64,000 bases of DNA from positions 599,043 through 663,042 of the forward strand of contig NZ_JACYXK010000029.1 of NCBI RefSeq assembly GCF_014842975.1, read 5' to 3'. Positions 56,673 through 63,062 of the stretch are shown piece after piece. The stretch's first letter is position 1; the number at the start of each line of letters is the position of its first letter. The translations under genes were made by a program, and so were the position numbers. This DNA comes from Rhodanobacter sp. DHB23 (lineage in GTDB: Bacteria; Pseudomonadota; Gammaproteobacteria; Xanthomonadales; Rhodanobacteraceae). The notes under the pieces were generated by a model, which was not told the DNA's origin, ran no database searches, and saw nothing but the letters and a program-made list of their open reading frames with translations.

Positions 56673-57083
56673 TCAGGGTATGTGTTCCATGTCATGGGGC
56701 ATATGGACCCACGGGTGCATGCGCTCCTCGTAGACCGAGACGGTTGGCGCGGGGAACGCGGGATCCGCAAATGCGCCGACGGGTATCGCGATGGTTTCGG
56801 CATCGTCGCCGGCGTAGTACACGGTGGCGCCGCATCGCGGGCAAAACGCGAACGTGGCCCTGCTGCCTTCGTCGCCGACCCGGACGTACTCCGTGCAGGT
56901 GCCGACGATGGTGACGGCCGCGCGCGGAAAGCGCGCCTGGGCCCCGAACACGCTCCCCGTGCGGCGCTGGCATGCCAGGCAGTGGCAGACGCTCACGCGC
57001 ACGGGTGCGCCGGACACACGCGCCTGCAACTGGCCGCAACTGCAGGAGGCCACGCGTGCGACGGAGGAATTTGCAACGCTCAT
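56673..57083 (-). CDS. GFA-family (glutathione-dependent formaldehyde-activating/CENP-V) protein
   Basis: A 136-residue zinc protein. The metal ligands are CSCGQ (about 14-18), CHCLACQ (about 33-39) and FCPRCG (about 80-85), then the fold-typical AIPVGAFADP and a His-rich C-terminus (HPWVHMPHDMEHIP). These are the Gfa/PF04828 hallmarks. Few members have been shown to bind glutathione or formaldehyde; the function is unclear. The start at 57083 is the first Met before the first Cys motif. Confidence 0.88.
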   Translation of the reverse strand: MSVANSSVARVASCSCGQLQARVSGAPVRVSVCHCLACQRRTGSVFGAQARFPRAAVTIVGTCTEYVRVGDEGSRATFAFCPRCGATVYYAGDDAETIAIPVGAFADPAFPAPTVSVYEERMHPWVHMPHDMEHIP

Positions 57084-57207
57084 GCCTGCGGCACCCGACG
57101 CCCCGGTCGAACGAATCCAGCGCAAGCCACCACCAAACGACGAGGAACCGAAAGGCGGATGCCTGCGATGCCCATGGTGCGCGGTACCCGTTGCCCGGGT
57201 GACCTGG

Positions 57208-57636
57208 CTACGCCCGTTCCCATGATGCCACCGGCCCCGGGCATTGGCGAAACAGCGGATGGCATGCCGGCCGTTCGAGCAGTCGCCATTGTTCAAACAA
57301 CGCAGGACTGCGGGCGGCCAGCTTGGCAAGCAGGTGCCGCCATTCGTGATGGATTTGGCCAGCGGTGACGACGATGGGCTCGACGCTTTTGACCGGCCCT
57401 ATCTTCGCGCGATCGAACGCATACCCGCGGGCCACCGCCTCCGCGTGAACCCCGGCGAGGTAGGCATTGATCGCCAGGCGCGGCTGCGCATGCGCAGTGA
57501 AGCGTTCGAGTTGCGGATGATGCCTGTACCCGCGCGTTTCCCCGCGCAGGACTGCCCGCGCCAACAGCCCCTCGCGCCACAGCGCGACGAGGCCCTGGGC
57601 GTCCAGGTATCCGGGGTGCAATGACCAAAGGCGCAT
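57208..57636 (-). CDS. Pyrimidine-dimer DNA glycosylase/endonuclease V family protein
   Basis: A 142-residue protein that begins MRLWSLHPGYLDAQGLVALWREGLLARAVLRG and continues TRGYRHHPQLERF, the characteristic opening of the T4 endonuclease V-like family (PF03013-type), which cuts glycosidic bonds at UV-induced pyrimidine dimers. Catalysis uses the N-terminal amine after Met removal; the following helix with Glu is not obvious. It may be a DNA-repair accessory gene that has been horizontally spread. Neighbouring genes are unrelated. Confidence 0.82.
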   Translation of the reverse strand: MRLWSLHPGYLDAQGLVALWREGLLARAVLRGETRGYRHHPQLERFTAHAQPRLAINAYLAGVHAEAVARGYAFDRAKIGPVKSVEPIVVTAGQIHHEWRHLLAKLAARSPALFEQWRLLERPACHPLFRQCPGPVASWERA

Positions 57637-57674
57637 GCTGATGGGATAGGGCGTCAGGGGAAGGCCGCGGCTTG

Positions 57675-58139
57675 CTAGGCAAGGGCCTTGGCCATGAACA
57701 CATTGAAGTCCGTCGCGGAATACTCGCCAAAGCAGCCGCACGATACGAACCCGTTCCGCCGGTACAGTGCGTGCGCAGGCTCGAAGGCCTCGCCCGTGCC
57801 AGTCTCGAGCAGCAGGCGCGAATATCCGCGCCGGCGGGCCGCACGGACGATTTCATCAAGGACGGCTTGCCCGACGCCGCGCCGGAGAAAGGGAGCCTGC
57901 GTGCGCATGGATTTGATCTCGCCGCAGCGGGGATCCAGTTCCTTCAGCGCTCCGCACCCGCACAACGCGCCATCCTCCCACGCCGTCCAGAAGGTAACAC
58001 CCTGCGCGCGAAGGCTCTCGATCGCGAGGGCGTGCACATGGCCGGGCGGTGAATTCCTGTGCATGCCCAAGAGATGCTCGGCAATGAGCGACTGGACTTC
58101 CGTGGAGGAGAGGTCGTCTTGCCGGATGTCTATGCGCAC
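57675..58139 (-). CDS. GNAT-family N-acetyltransferase
   Basis: A 154-residue GNAT enzyme starting at GTG 58139 behind a GGGAG ribosome-binding site. The CoA-binding motif is RRGVGQAVLDEIVRAARRRGYSRLLLETG (Q/RxxGxG/A at about 87-92) after the strand EIKSMRTQAPFLRRG, and the C-terminal ALYRRNGFVSCGCFG motif is typical. Its acceptor is unknown. The gene sits at the inner border of the integron; whether it was once a cassette is unclear, as no attC follows its stop. Confidence 0.88.
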   Translation of the reverse strand: MRIDIRQDDLSSTEVQSLIAEHLLGMHRNSPPGHVHALAIESLRAQGVTFWTAWEDGALCGCGALKELDPRCGEIKSMRTQAPFLRRGVGQAVLDEIVRAARRRGYSRLLLETGTGEAFEPAHALYRRNGFVSCGCFGEYSATDFNVFMAKALA

Positions 58140-58230
58140 GATGTGGTCTCCCGTACGTGGCTGATGCTTGACTGGCGCATGCCGTAGCCAATAGGGCGGT
58201 TACGGACAATACGAAGCGAACCTTTGCCAT
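58140..58230 (-). pseudogene. Start of a truncated exported-protein gene
   Basis: On the minus strand an ATG seven bases from the terminal attC core opens MAKVRFVLSVTALLATACASQASATYG, a convincing signal peptide, but the frame then runs into the GNAT gene as low-complexity sequence rich in Arg and His. I read it as the remains of a short exported protein whose body was lost when it was joined to the GNAT region. A real short lipoprotein cannot be excluded. Confidence 0.3.
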
Positions 58231-58236
58231 GGTGAG

Positions 58237-58280
58237 TCCTGACGCTGGAGTCAGGCGGCGGCGAAGCCGTCCGCCTTGAA
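58237..58280 (-). repeat. attC site 1, inner part (interrupted by the IS)
   Basis: 44 bp matching the other attC sites up to TCCGCCTTGAA. The outer core is degenerate: TCCTGAC here where other sites have YYCTAAC, and GGAGTCAGGCGG replaces GGAGTTAAGCGG. With 59727-59739 it rebuilds a 57-bp attC. It is the last site of the array and may no longer recombine. Confidence 0.85.
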
Positions 58281-58373
58281 TGATTGAATGGACTCCTCCC
58301 GCGTCACCCCACGGCTTCGATGAGCCAGACAGGAGCGTAGGCTCCGGACACGGGATCACGAGAGGAGTCCGCC

Positions 58374-59477
58374 ATGCATGCTACGCCTGAAACTGCCGGT
58401 GTGGCCACGGTCGCCGTGGATCTGGCCAAGGACGTGTTCGAGCTGGCGTTTGCCGATGCCGATCACCGTATCGTGGAGCGCAAGCGGCTGTCGCGCCGGG
58501 CCTTTGCGCATGTGCTGGATAACCGTGGGCCACTGCGCGTGGTGATGGAAGCCTGCGGCAGCGCGCATTACTGGGCGCGCCGGTTTGCCGGGCAGGGGCA
58601 TACGGTGCGGCTGCTTCCTGCTCGCGATGTGCGCCCGTACGTGCGCCGCAACAAGACCGATCGCACCGACGTGGCCGGTATCCTGGAAGCGGATCGCTGT
58701 GCGCCGATCGACCCAGTGCCGATCAAGTCGCCCGAGCAACAGGGCGTGCAGGCACTGCATCGCATCCGCGAGCGACTCAAGGCCCAGCGGACGTCGACGA
58801 TCAATCTATTGCGCGGCGTGCTGCGCGAGTTCGGTCTGGTCATTCCGCTGGGAGCCGCCAAGGTTCGTCCGGCGGTGCTGGCGGTGCTGGAAGACGGCGA
58901 CAACGACGTGCCGATGGCCTTGCGCCACACGCTGGGTGAGTTGCTCGATCGCCTGGCCGGCTTGCAAGCGGACATGACGGCGATCGAACAACGGCTGGAG
59001 GGATTTGCCGAGAACGACCCGGCCAGCCGGCGCTATCAGAGCGTGCCGGGTATCGGCGTGCTGACGGCCACCGCCTTGCGAGCCAGTGTCGGTTCGCTGG
59101 ATCGGTTCCGCAGCGGCCGTCACTTTGCCGCGTGGCTGGGACTGACGCTGCGCGAGCATTCTTCCGGTGCGCAGCGTCACCTCGGCGCCATGAGCAAGCG
59201 CGGCGACGGCTACCTGCGTCTGCTGCTGATCCATGGCGCACGCGCCGCCCTGCGTGCCGCGCAGGTTCGGCAGCGAAAGGATCAACCGCTCGACCGTCTG
59301 CAGACCTGGGCGCTGGCGTTGCAGGCCCGGCAAGGCCACAACAAGGCGGCGGTCGCGCTGGCCAACAAGGTCGCCCGCCGCGTCTGGGCCATGGAACATC
59401 ACCACGCCGCGTTCGATGGCAATCACTGCAGCGTGCGGCCTGCTGTCGCAGCCGGCGTAGCGTGTGCCAGCGAGTAA
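58374..59477 (+). CDS. IS110-family (IS1111 group) DEDD transposase
   Basis: A 367-residue recombinase. The RuvC-like N-terminal DEDD domain has Asp16 (VAVDLAKD), Glu59 (VMEACG), Asp96 and Asp99 (NKTDRTDVAGILEA). A coiled-coil region (about 115-215) leads to the Tnp_20 domain with VPGIGVLTATAL and the catalytic Ser247 in RFRSGRHFAAWLGL, then HLGAMSKRGDGYLRLLLIHGAR. It is full length and uninterrupted, so the element may be active. The protein forms a complex with an RNA from its own element in characterised relatives. Confidence 0.96.
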   Translation: MHATPETAGVATVAVDLAKDVFELAFADADHRIVERKRLSRRAFAHVLDNRGPLRVVMEACGSAHYWARRFAGQGHTVRLLPARDVRPYVRRNKTDRTDVAGILEADRCAPIDPVPIKSPEQQGVQALHRIRERLKAQRTSTINLLRGVLREFGLVIPLGAAKVRPAVLAVLEDGDNDVPMALRHTLGELLDRLAGLQADMTAIEQRLEGFAENDPASRRYQSVPGIGVLTATALRASVGSLDRFRSGRHFAAWLGLTLREHSSGAQRHLGAMSKRGDGYLRLLLIHGARAALRAAQVRQRKDQPLDRLQTWALALQARQGHNKAAVALANKVARRVWAMEHHHAAFDGNHCSVRPAVAAGVACASE

Positions 59478-59726
59478 CCGTTTTACTGTCCCCGAGTTGC
59501 CAGGGCGATCTGTGTCATGGCGAATGTGTCGGTCCCGAATCGAACCAAGCCGATAACACTTCTGGCCTGCGAGGCCGCTCCGAACGATTGGTTTTCGATT
59601 CGCGGATTCCATGATGGCCCGAGCGTTATCCGCTCACCCCAAGGCCGAATACACGACTGCAACCGATTCATTCACCCGGCATCAACCGCCACAGCACACC
59701 GGCTAGTTGCACGAGGAGTCCATACA
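59478..59726 (+). ncRNA. Putative bridge RNA (seekRNA) region of the IS1111 element
   Basis: The 249-bp end after the transposase is long and structured, while the 5' end is only 93 bp; IS1111-group elements carry their guide RNA on this side. A stem of CCCGAATCGAACCAA (59534-59548) with TTGGTTTTCGATTCGCGG (59588-59605) encloses an internal loop and a GGCC...GGCC hairpin (59564-59576). The left loop side GATAACA (59552-59558) is complementary to the attC core TGTTA; the right side GAACGA (59582-59587) is identical to attC TTGAACGAA across the insertion point. A further segment, ATACACGA (about 59650-59657), equals the right junction and may be a donor guide. Confidence 0.55.
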
Positions 59727-59739
59727 CGAATTGTTAGAC
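59727..59739 (-). repeat. attC site 1, outer part (beyond the IS)
   Basis: CGAATTGTTAGAC is the missing 13 bp of the interrupted attC and includes the core GTTAGAC (59733-59739). The TAA stop codon of the next cassette gene (59734-59736) lies inside it. Confidence 0.9.
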
Positions 59740-60375
59740 AGCTGCGAGTTTGCTGAGGCGTTGTACGAATGGCCCGTACTCTGGTCCAACAAGTCCGAGT
59801 GATGGGTGGCGATGGAACTGCGACTGCGATAGACCCGCTGCCTCAAGAGCTTTACGTGCGTGTTGCAAGGCAGTTTGCTGTTGATTGCGCGATTGGGCCA
59901 CGAATGCACGAACCGCTGCAGCCTTGAAGAACTGCACAGGAAAGGCCAGATGGGCTGCTTCAAGCACATCGAGAGCTTCGTCGTAGTGACTCGCCAAGTC
60001 GTGCTTGGCGATAAACCATGAAAGCTCAAGAGCGGTGCCTGCGTCGTGGTTCGGATATGCGGAGTGTGCGGCTAGCGAGAGACGGAATTGGTTAAGCGCA
60101 CTGCTGAGATCGCCTAATTGTTCGTAGCACAGAGCAGCCTGCAGATGAGCCGACGCAAGTTCCGATGGCGCGGGTTGTTCGGCAAAAAGTCGATGCAGCA
60201 ACTCAAGAGCAATCTGTATCAGCTCCTTTTTTCGAGTTTCAGCGAGCGTGTATGCCTGGATTCGCAGGTACTGAGCTTTGTGGAAGGCAGTTCGGCTCCG
60301 GAGGAGGCGCGCAAAGAACGCTTGCCCCTCTGTATCGGACCAAGTAGTTCGCCGGAACCAATCGTCTCTTGCCAT
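59734..60375 (-). CDS. Cassette gene: TPR-like helical protein
   Basis: A 213-residue cytoplasmic protein, long for a cassette. Residues 20-190 are helical repeats: ELASAHLQAALCYEQLGDLSSALNQFRLSLAAH and DEALDVLEAAHLAFP, QQQTALQHARKALEAAG, which look like degenerate tetratricopeptide units; the N-terminus MARDDWFRRTTWSDTEGQAFFARLLRSR is of the same kind as in other cassette proteins of proteobacteria. No catalytic motif. The stop codon is in the attC core. Its attC is split by the IS, so its mobility as a cassette is probably lost. A protein-protein role is likely, target unknown. Confidence 0.8.
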   Translation of the reverse strand: MARDDWFRRTTWSDTEGQAFFARLLRSRTAFHKAQYLRIQAYTLAETRKKELIQIALELLHRLFAEQPAPSELASAHLQAALCYEQLGDLSSALNQFRLSLAAHSAYPNHDAGTALELSWFIAKHDLASHYDEALDVLEAAHLAFPVQFFKAAAVRAFVAQSRNQQQTALQHARKALEAAGLSQSQFHRHPSLGLVGPEYGPFVQRLSKLAAV

Positions 60376-60386
60376 TTTTTCCCGCG

Positions 60387-60444
60387 GTCTAACGCCCGAA
60401 TTTAGCGGCGCGCGCAGCGCGTCCGCTGGAATGAATAGTTAGAT
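60387..60444 (-). repeat. attC site 2, divergent type
   Basis: 58 bp from GTCTAAC (60387-60393) to GTTAGAT (60438-60444). The inner part (GCCCGAATTTAGCGGCGCGCGC and AGCGCGTCCGCTGGAATG arms) differs from the other sites but keeps the palindrome and cores, so this cassette was acquired from another integron lineage. Confidence 0.88.
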
Positions 60445-60445
60445 T

Positions 60446-60892
60446 TCAGTGCTTTAGTTCGAGATACTTGGCGACCATGGCATCGAAGCTTTTGTGCTGA
60501 TCGATCATCCACTTGAATGTCTCGGCTTTCGCGTGAACGTGCTTGATGCGTTCAGGTTCGGATGGATCCTTGGAAAGCTCGTTATGCATTTCCAGATCTA
60601 CGATCTTGTGCCACAGCGTCTCGTCCAGGTACGTAAACACATCTTTGCCGAAAAGCCAGCGAGCGGTGCGCGTGCCTTGGAGATACTGAATTTGTTGCTC
60701 TTGCGTGAGGCTGCCTTGCCGAGTGATGTTACCAAGAGCTTCCCGCACGGCGTTGTATACCTCCATGCGCTTGTCGAATAAGTCGAGTTTCAACTTGTTT
60801 CGCGCAATCTGGAACTGTCTGAAGGCGATCCATGCAGCGATAGCGGCGATGATCGGAACACCAATCGGTGAAATGTACTGAGTCCAATGCAC
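60446..60892 (-). CDS. Cassette gene: membrane-anchored hypothetical protein
   Basis: A 148-residue protein with one N-terminal membrane helix (about 6-25, YISPIGVPIIAAIAAWIAFR) and a cytoplasmic helical domain (FDKRMEVYNAVREALGNITRQGSL ... WHKIVDLEMHNELSKDPSEPERIKHVHAKAETFKWM). N-in or N-out orientation is not obvious. Small proteins of this layout recur in integron cassettes and defence islands. I recognise no named family. Confidence 0.78.
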   Translation of the reverse strand: MHWTQYISPIGVPIIAAIAAWIAFRQFQIARNKLKLDLFDKRMEVYNAVREALGNITRQGSLTQEQQIQYLQGTRTARWLFGKDVFTYLDETLWHKIVDLEMHNELSKDPSEPERIKHVHAKAETFKWMIDQHKSFDAMVAKYLELKH

Positions 60893-60907
60893 CGGAACGC
60901 CCCTGAA

Positions 60908-60964
60908 ATCTAACGCTGGAGTTAAGCGGCGGCGAAGCCGTCCGCCTTGAACGAATGGTTAGCC
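60908..60964 (-). repeat. attC site 3
   Basis: 57 bp from ATCTAAC to GTTAGCC, with the shared stem AAGCGGCGGCGAAGCCGTCC. Belongs to the major homogeneous attC type of the array. Confidence 0.93.
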
Positions 60965-61201
60965 GGCACCTGTGGATGTGCCGCCAAATAGTTGCTCGGC
61001 GATCTTGCTGCCGCGCTCGAAGCCTTCAGGGGTGAGCCAAACCGACTTGGCCTTGCCCTTGGGATCGTCGATGAAACCTTGGGCGTGCAGGTGATCCATG
61101 ACGTCAAAGTCAAACCCCTTCCAAGCTCGACTGCCATCGAAGCTGAATGCGGCAAGCAGTGCAAGAACAGTATCTTCGATTTTCGCCTGGTCGTAGCTCA
61201 T
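60959..61201 (-). CDS. Cassette gene: DUF6429-family protein
   Basis: An 80-residue protein, MSYDQAKIEDTVLALLAAFSFDGSRAWKGFDFDVMDHLHAQGFIDDPKGKAKSVWLTPEGFERG, that matches the DUF6429 family (AWKGFDWDALDRLHEKGFISDPKSKAKSV-like core) in length and motif. The fold is probably a small winged helix, as the family's core resembles MarR-like wings. The stop codon lies in the attC. The family is common in cassettes and elsewhere; function unknown. Confidence 0.82.
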   Translation of the reverse strand: MSYDQAKIEDTVLALLAAFSFDGSRAWKGFDFDVMDHLHAQGFIDDPKGKAKSVWLTPEGFERGSKIAEQLFGGTSTGAG

Positions 61202-61237
61202 CTTCGGAGCTCCAAATTGCGACTGACTCAGTATGAC

Positions 61238-61294
61238 GGCTAACGCTAGAGTTAAGCGGCGGCGAAGCCGTCCGCCTTGAACGAAATGTTAGGC
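61238..61294 (-). repeat. attC site 4
   Basis: 57 bp from GGCTAAC to GTTAGGC; major type, with GCTAGAG in place of GCTGGAG. Confidence 0.93.
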
Positions 61295-61295
61295 C

Positions 61296-61652
61296 TTAGA
61301 AGCACGGCTCGCGCTTCAACTGGCCTTGCTCAAGATAAGCCACGCAACCCTGATCTTGTAGGTGGCTCGCACATTCTCCACGAATCTGTTTTGTTGCCGG
61401 ATTGACTATTGCTACGCAAGTGCCTTGGCACTCGCTTGAATCGGTACATGCCTTATGAGCGTCAGTCGTGACAATGTCGCAGAAATGAATTGTTCGAGAG
61501 AAGCCAAATGGTTGCCACTTTCCACCACGGGCCGTGCACTCTTGTGCGCTTTTCGGAATACTTGGCTTAAGTATTGTCTGGGCAATGCAAACAGATGGCC
61601 CGAGAGCCATGGCGCTAATTAACAATAGAAATTGATACTTCATGGCTATCAT
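61296..61652 (-). CDS. Cassette gene: secreted Cys-rich protein
   Basis: A 118-residue protein with a signal peptide (residues 1-25, MKYQFLLLISAMALGPSVCIAQ if the second Met at 61643 is the start). The mature part has eight cysteines (ECTARGGKW, HFCDIV, KACTDSSECQGTCVAI, ECASHL, GCVAYL, EPCF), an even number that suits four disulfides and a small extracellular or periplasmic fold. I do not recognise the family. Such compact secreted proteins are a repeated theme in chromosomal integrons. Confidence 0.75.
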   Translation of the reverse strand: MIAMKYQFLLLISAMALGPSVCIAQTILKPSIPKSAQECTARGGKWQPFGFSRTIHFCDIVTTDAHKACTDSSECQGTCVAIVNPATKQIRGECASHLQDQGCVAYLEQGQLKREPCF

Positions 61653-61709
61653 GCCTAACGCTGGAGTTAAGCGGCGGCGAAGCCGTCCGCCTTGAACGGT
61701 TTGTTAGAC
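61653..61709 (-). repeat. attC site 5
   Basis: 57 bp from GCCTAAC to GTTAGAC; major type. The spacer before the right core is CGGTTT where most sites have CGAAAT. Confidence 0.93.
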
Positions 61710-61730
61710 GAAACATCGTGTTGATGATGC

Positions 61731-61979
61731 TCAGCGCTGACGCTTAAGCTTAATAAGTGGTCGAGCGACCATGAACCACATAAATAGCGCAAAAAATATA
61801 CCGGCCAAAGCACAAACGAAGACCATGTAGCCGAATCTGTCTAGAGTTAAAGTGCCGTCGCGAGATGACAACAAAGTAAAAGCAGCGAGCAAGGGTAAGG
61901 AAAGAAGCAGCTCCGAAAGAGCTATGTTCCCTATGAGTGAGAAACTGGCCCACTTGAAGAACCTATTTCTTAGGAACAT
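61731..61979 (-). CDS. Cassette gene: small two-helix membrane protein
   Basis: An 82-residue protein with two long membrane helices (about 12-36 and 49-72) and a basic end (RPLIKLKRQR), so both ends are probably cytoplasmic. Family not recognised. The frame is free of attC sequence, and it is the only sizeable frame on either strand of this cassette. Confidence 0.65.
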   Translation of the reverse strand: MFLRNRFFKWASFSLIGNIALSELLLSLPLLAAFTLLSSRDGTLTLDRFGYMVFVCALAGIFFALFMWFMVARPLIKLKRQR

Positions 61980-62010
61980 GGCTACATCCTGGTCTTCTGG
62001 AATCGGTGAG

Positions 62011-62067
62011 GTCTAACGCTAGAGTTAAGCGGCGGCGAAGCCGTCCGCCTTGAACGAAATGTTAGAC
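62011..62067 (-). repeat. attC site 6
   Basis: 57 bp from GTCTAAC to GTTAGAC; major type, GCTAGAG variant. Confidence 0.93.
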
Positions 62068-62241
62068 GGGTGCGCCACGACGCGCTTGAGCGATGGCTTG
62101 TGGCCAGGACGAGCGCAGAACATGAGCAACCGACCACCCCAAAACTACCAGCTCTGAAAGCTGAAGGCTCGCCGCACTGCTGCAGAAAAATGCTGCCGAA
62201 GCGAAGAACAACAAGCCGACGCAAAGCTGGACGAAATACAC
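62062..62241 (-). CDS. Cassette gene without ATG: short hydrophobic protein
   Basis: This 198-bp cassette has no ATG-started gene on the minus strand. The best frame ends at the TAA in the attC core (62062-62064) and reads, from a GTG at 62241, VYFVQLCVGLLFFASAAFF, then CSSAASLQLSELVVLGWSVAHV and LRSSWPQAIAQARRGAPV. It is open through the cassette start, so translation could begin in the upstream attC. A single membrane helix is evident. Length 59 residues or more; the start is a guess. Confidence 0.4.
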   Translation of the reverse strand: MYFVQLCVGLLFFASAAFFCSSAASLQLSELVVLGWSVAHVLRSSWPQAIAQARRGAPV

Positions 62242-62265
62242 GTGCGAAACAACAGCAAAGCAACC

Positions 62266-62322
62266 GCCTAACGCTGGAGTTAAGCGGCGGCGCAGCCGTC
62301 CGCCTTGAACGAAATGTTAGGC
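62266..62322 (-). repeat. attC site 7
   Basis: 57 bp from GCCTAAC to GTTAGGC; major type with CGCAGCC in the loop in place of CGAAGCC. Confidence 0.93.
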
Positions 62323-62631
62323 CTAAGGATTGTCCGCATACGGAGCGGATACAAGGCCTTTGGAGTCAAAGTGCAGCACACAATTGAAGCGGCCCATTGA
62401 GCGCGGGTCGTGAACAAAGGCCTCGCCGTTGATGAGTGACGAGACTTTGTAGCCTCGTGCAGCGACCAGAGCCTGCACTTGGAAAACTGAAGCGCCGATG
62501 GGTAGCGTGGTGCAGAAATGCTGCATTTGTGAGCGGCCGAAGACAAATGGCCAGAACATGTAGCCAAGGCCCGCTAGCAAGAGGAGGCCAGCGACAGTGT
62601 TGAAGCGCTTGCGAAAAGTAGAAGCAGCCAT
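62323..62631 (-). CDS. Cassette gene: small membrane-anchored hypothetical protein
   Basis: A 102-residue protein. One membrane helix (about 13-31, VAGLLLLAGLGYMFWPFVFG) is followed by a compact extracytoplasmic domain, MQHFCTTLPIGASVFQVQALVAARGYKVSSLINGEAFVHDPRSMGRFNCVLHFDSKGLVSAPYADNP. The layout (short helix then an 'xxxLPxGxxxxxVxxxxxxxGY' segment) resembles small outer-membrane BamE/SmpA-like domains. That likeness is weak and not an assignment. Confidence 0.72.
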   Translation of the reverse strand: MAASTFRKRFNTVAGLLLLAGLGYMFWPFVFGRSQMQHFCTTLPIGASVFQVQALVAARGYKVSSLINGEAFVHDPRSMGRFNCVLHFDSKGLVSAPYADNP

Positions 62632-62640
62632 GCTCTTGAG

Positions 62641-62697
62641 GCCTAACGCTGGAGTTAAGCGGCGGCGAAGCCGTCCGCCTTGAATGACTGGTTAGGT
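62641..62697 (-). repeat. attC site 8
   Basis: 57 bp from GCCTAAC to GTTAGGT; major type, with TGACTG before the right core. Confidence 0.93.
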
Positions 62698-63000
62698 GCC
62701 ATAGCCGTAAGTTGCGATCTTAGCGACGATGGGCCGTGGGTCTGCGCATAAGTACCAAAATACGATTTTGTCTGGGTAGCCTGCAACGCGATGGAAAATG
62801 CGGATCCCTTTGCCAAAGAAGGGAATAAGCCCAAACGGAGCAACCCGGATCACTTGCTCAGGCGTGAACGTGTAGGTGCCCAGAAACTTGACCTGCAATA
62901 CAAGGTGCTCCGATGTGATCTGAAGCTGGGCGAATGGCCATGTAGCATTTGCCAGATCGATTCTTGCGCCACCACGCAATGTCTCCTGAGAACTTGCCAT
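62692..63000 (-). CDS. Cassette gene: hypothetical beta-rich protein
   Basis: A 102-residue protein starting at ATG 63000; a longer open frame exists but merely translates the next attC. The pattern ATWPFAQLQITSEHLVLQVKFLGTYTFTPEQVIRVAPFGLIPFFGKGIRIFH followed by YPDKIVFWYL is a row of beta strands like a bacterial PH-type domain that binds membrane or protein. I recognise no named family. Its stop codon is in the attC core. Confidence 0.75.
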   Translation of the reverse strand: MASSQETLRGGARIDLANATWPFAQLQITSEHLVLQVKFLGTYTFTPEQVIRVAPFGLIPFFGKGIRIFHRVAGYPDKIVFWYLCADPRPIVAKIATYGYGT

Positions 63001-63005
63001 TTGAC

Positions 63006-63062
63006 ACCTAACGCTGGAGTTAAGCGGCGGCGAAGCCGTCCGCCTTGAACGAAATGTTAGAA
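63006..63062 (-). repeat. attC site 9
   Basis: 57 bp from ACCTAAC to GTTAGAA; major type with an unusual core end (AGAA). Confidence 0.92.

Larger units (their letters stand above)
58281..59726 (+). mobile_element. IS1111-attC-type insertion sequence (IS110 family), complete, 1446 bp
   Basis: The ends are subterminal inverted repeats ATGGACTCCTC (58288-58298) and GAGGAGTCCAT (59713-59723), 11 bp and perfect, with 7 nt (TGATTGA) outside on the left and 3 nt (ACA) on the right: the known asymmetric end structure of the IS1111 group. Cutting at these points joins ...CCGCCTTGAA to CGAATTGTTAGAC, exactly a standard attC of this array. No target duplication, as expected of the family. One intact DEDD transposase gene and a long downstream non-coding end are present. 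The IS1111-attC lineage is known to target integron attC sites. Confidence 0.93.

Noticed and set aside
62070..62387. Plus-strand frame across cassette 62068-62265 and the next attC
   Set aside because: It translates through attC site 7 and runs against the direction of all other cassettes.
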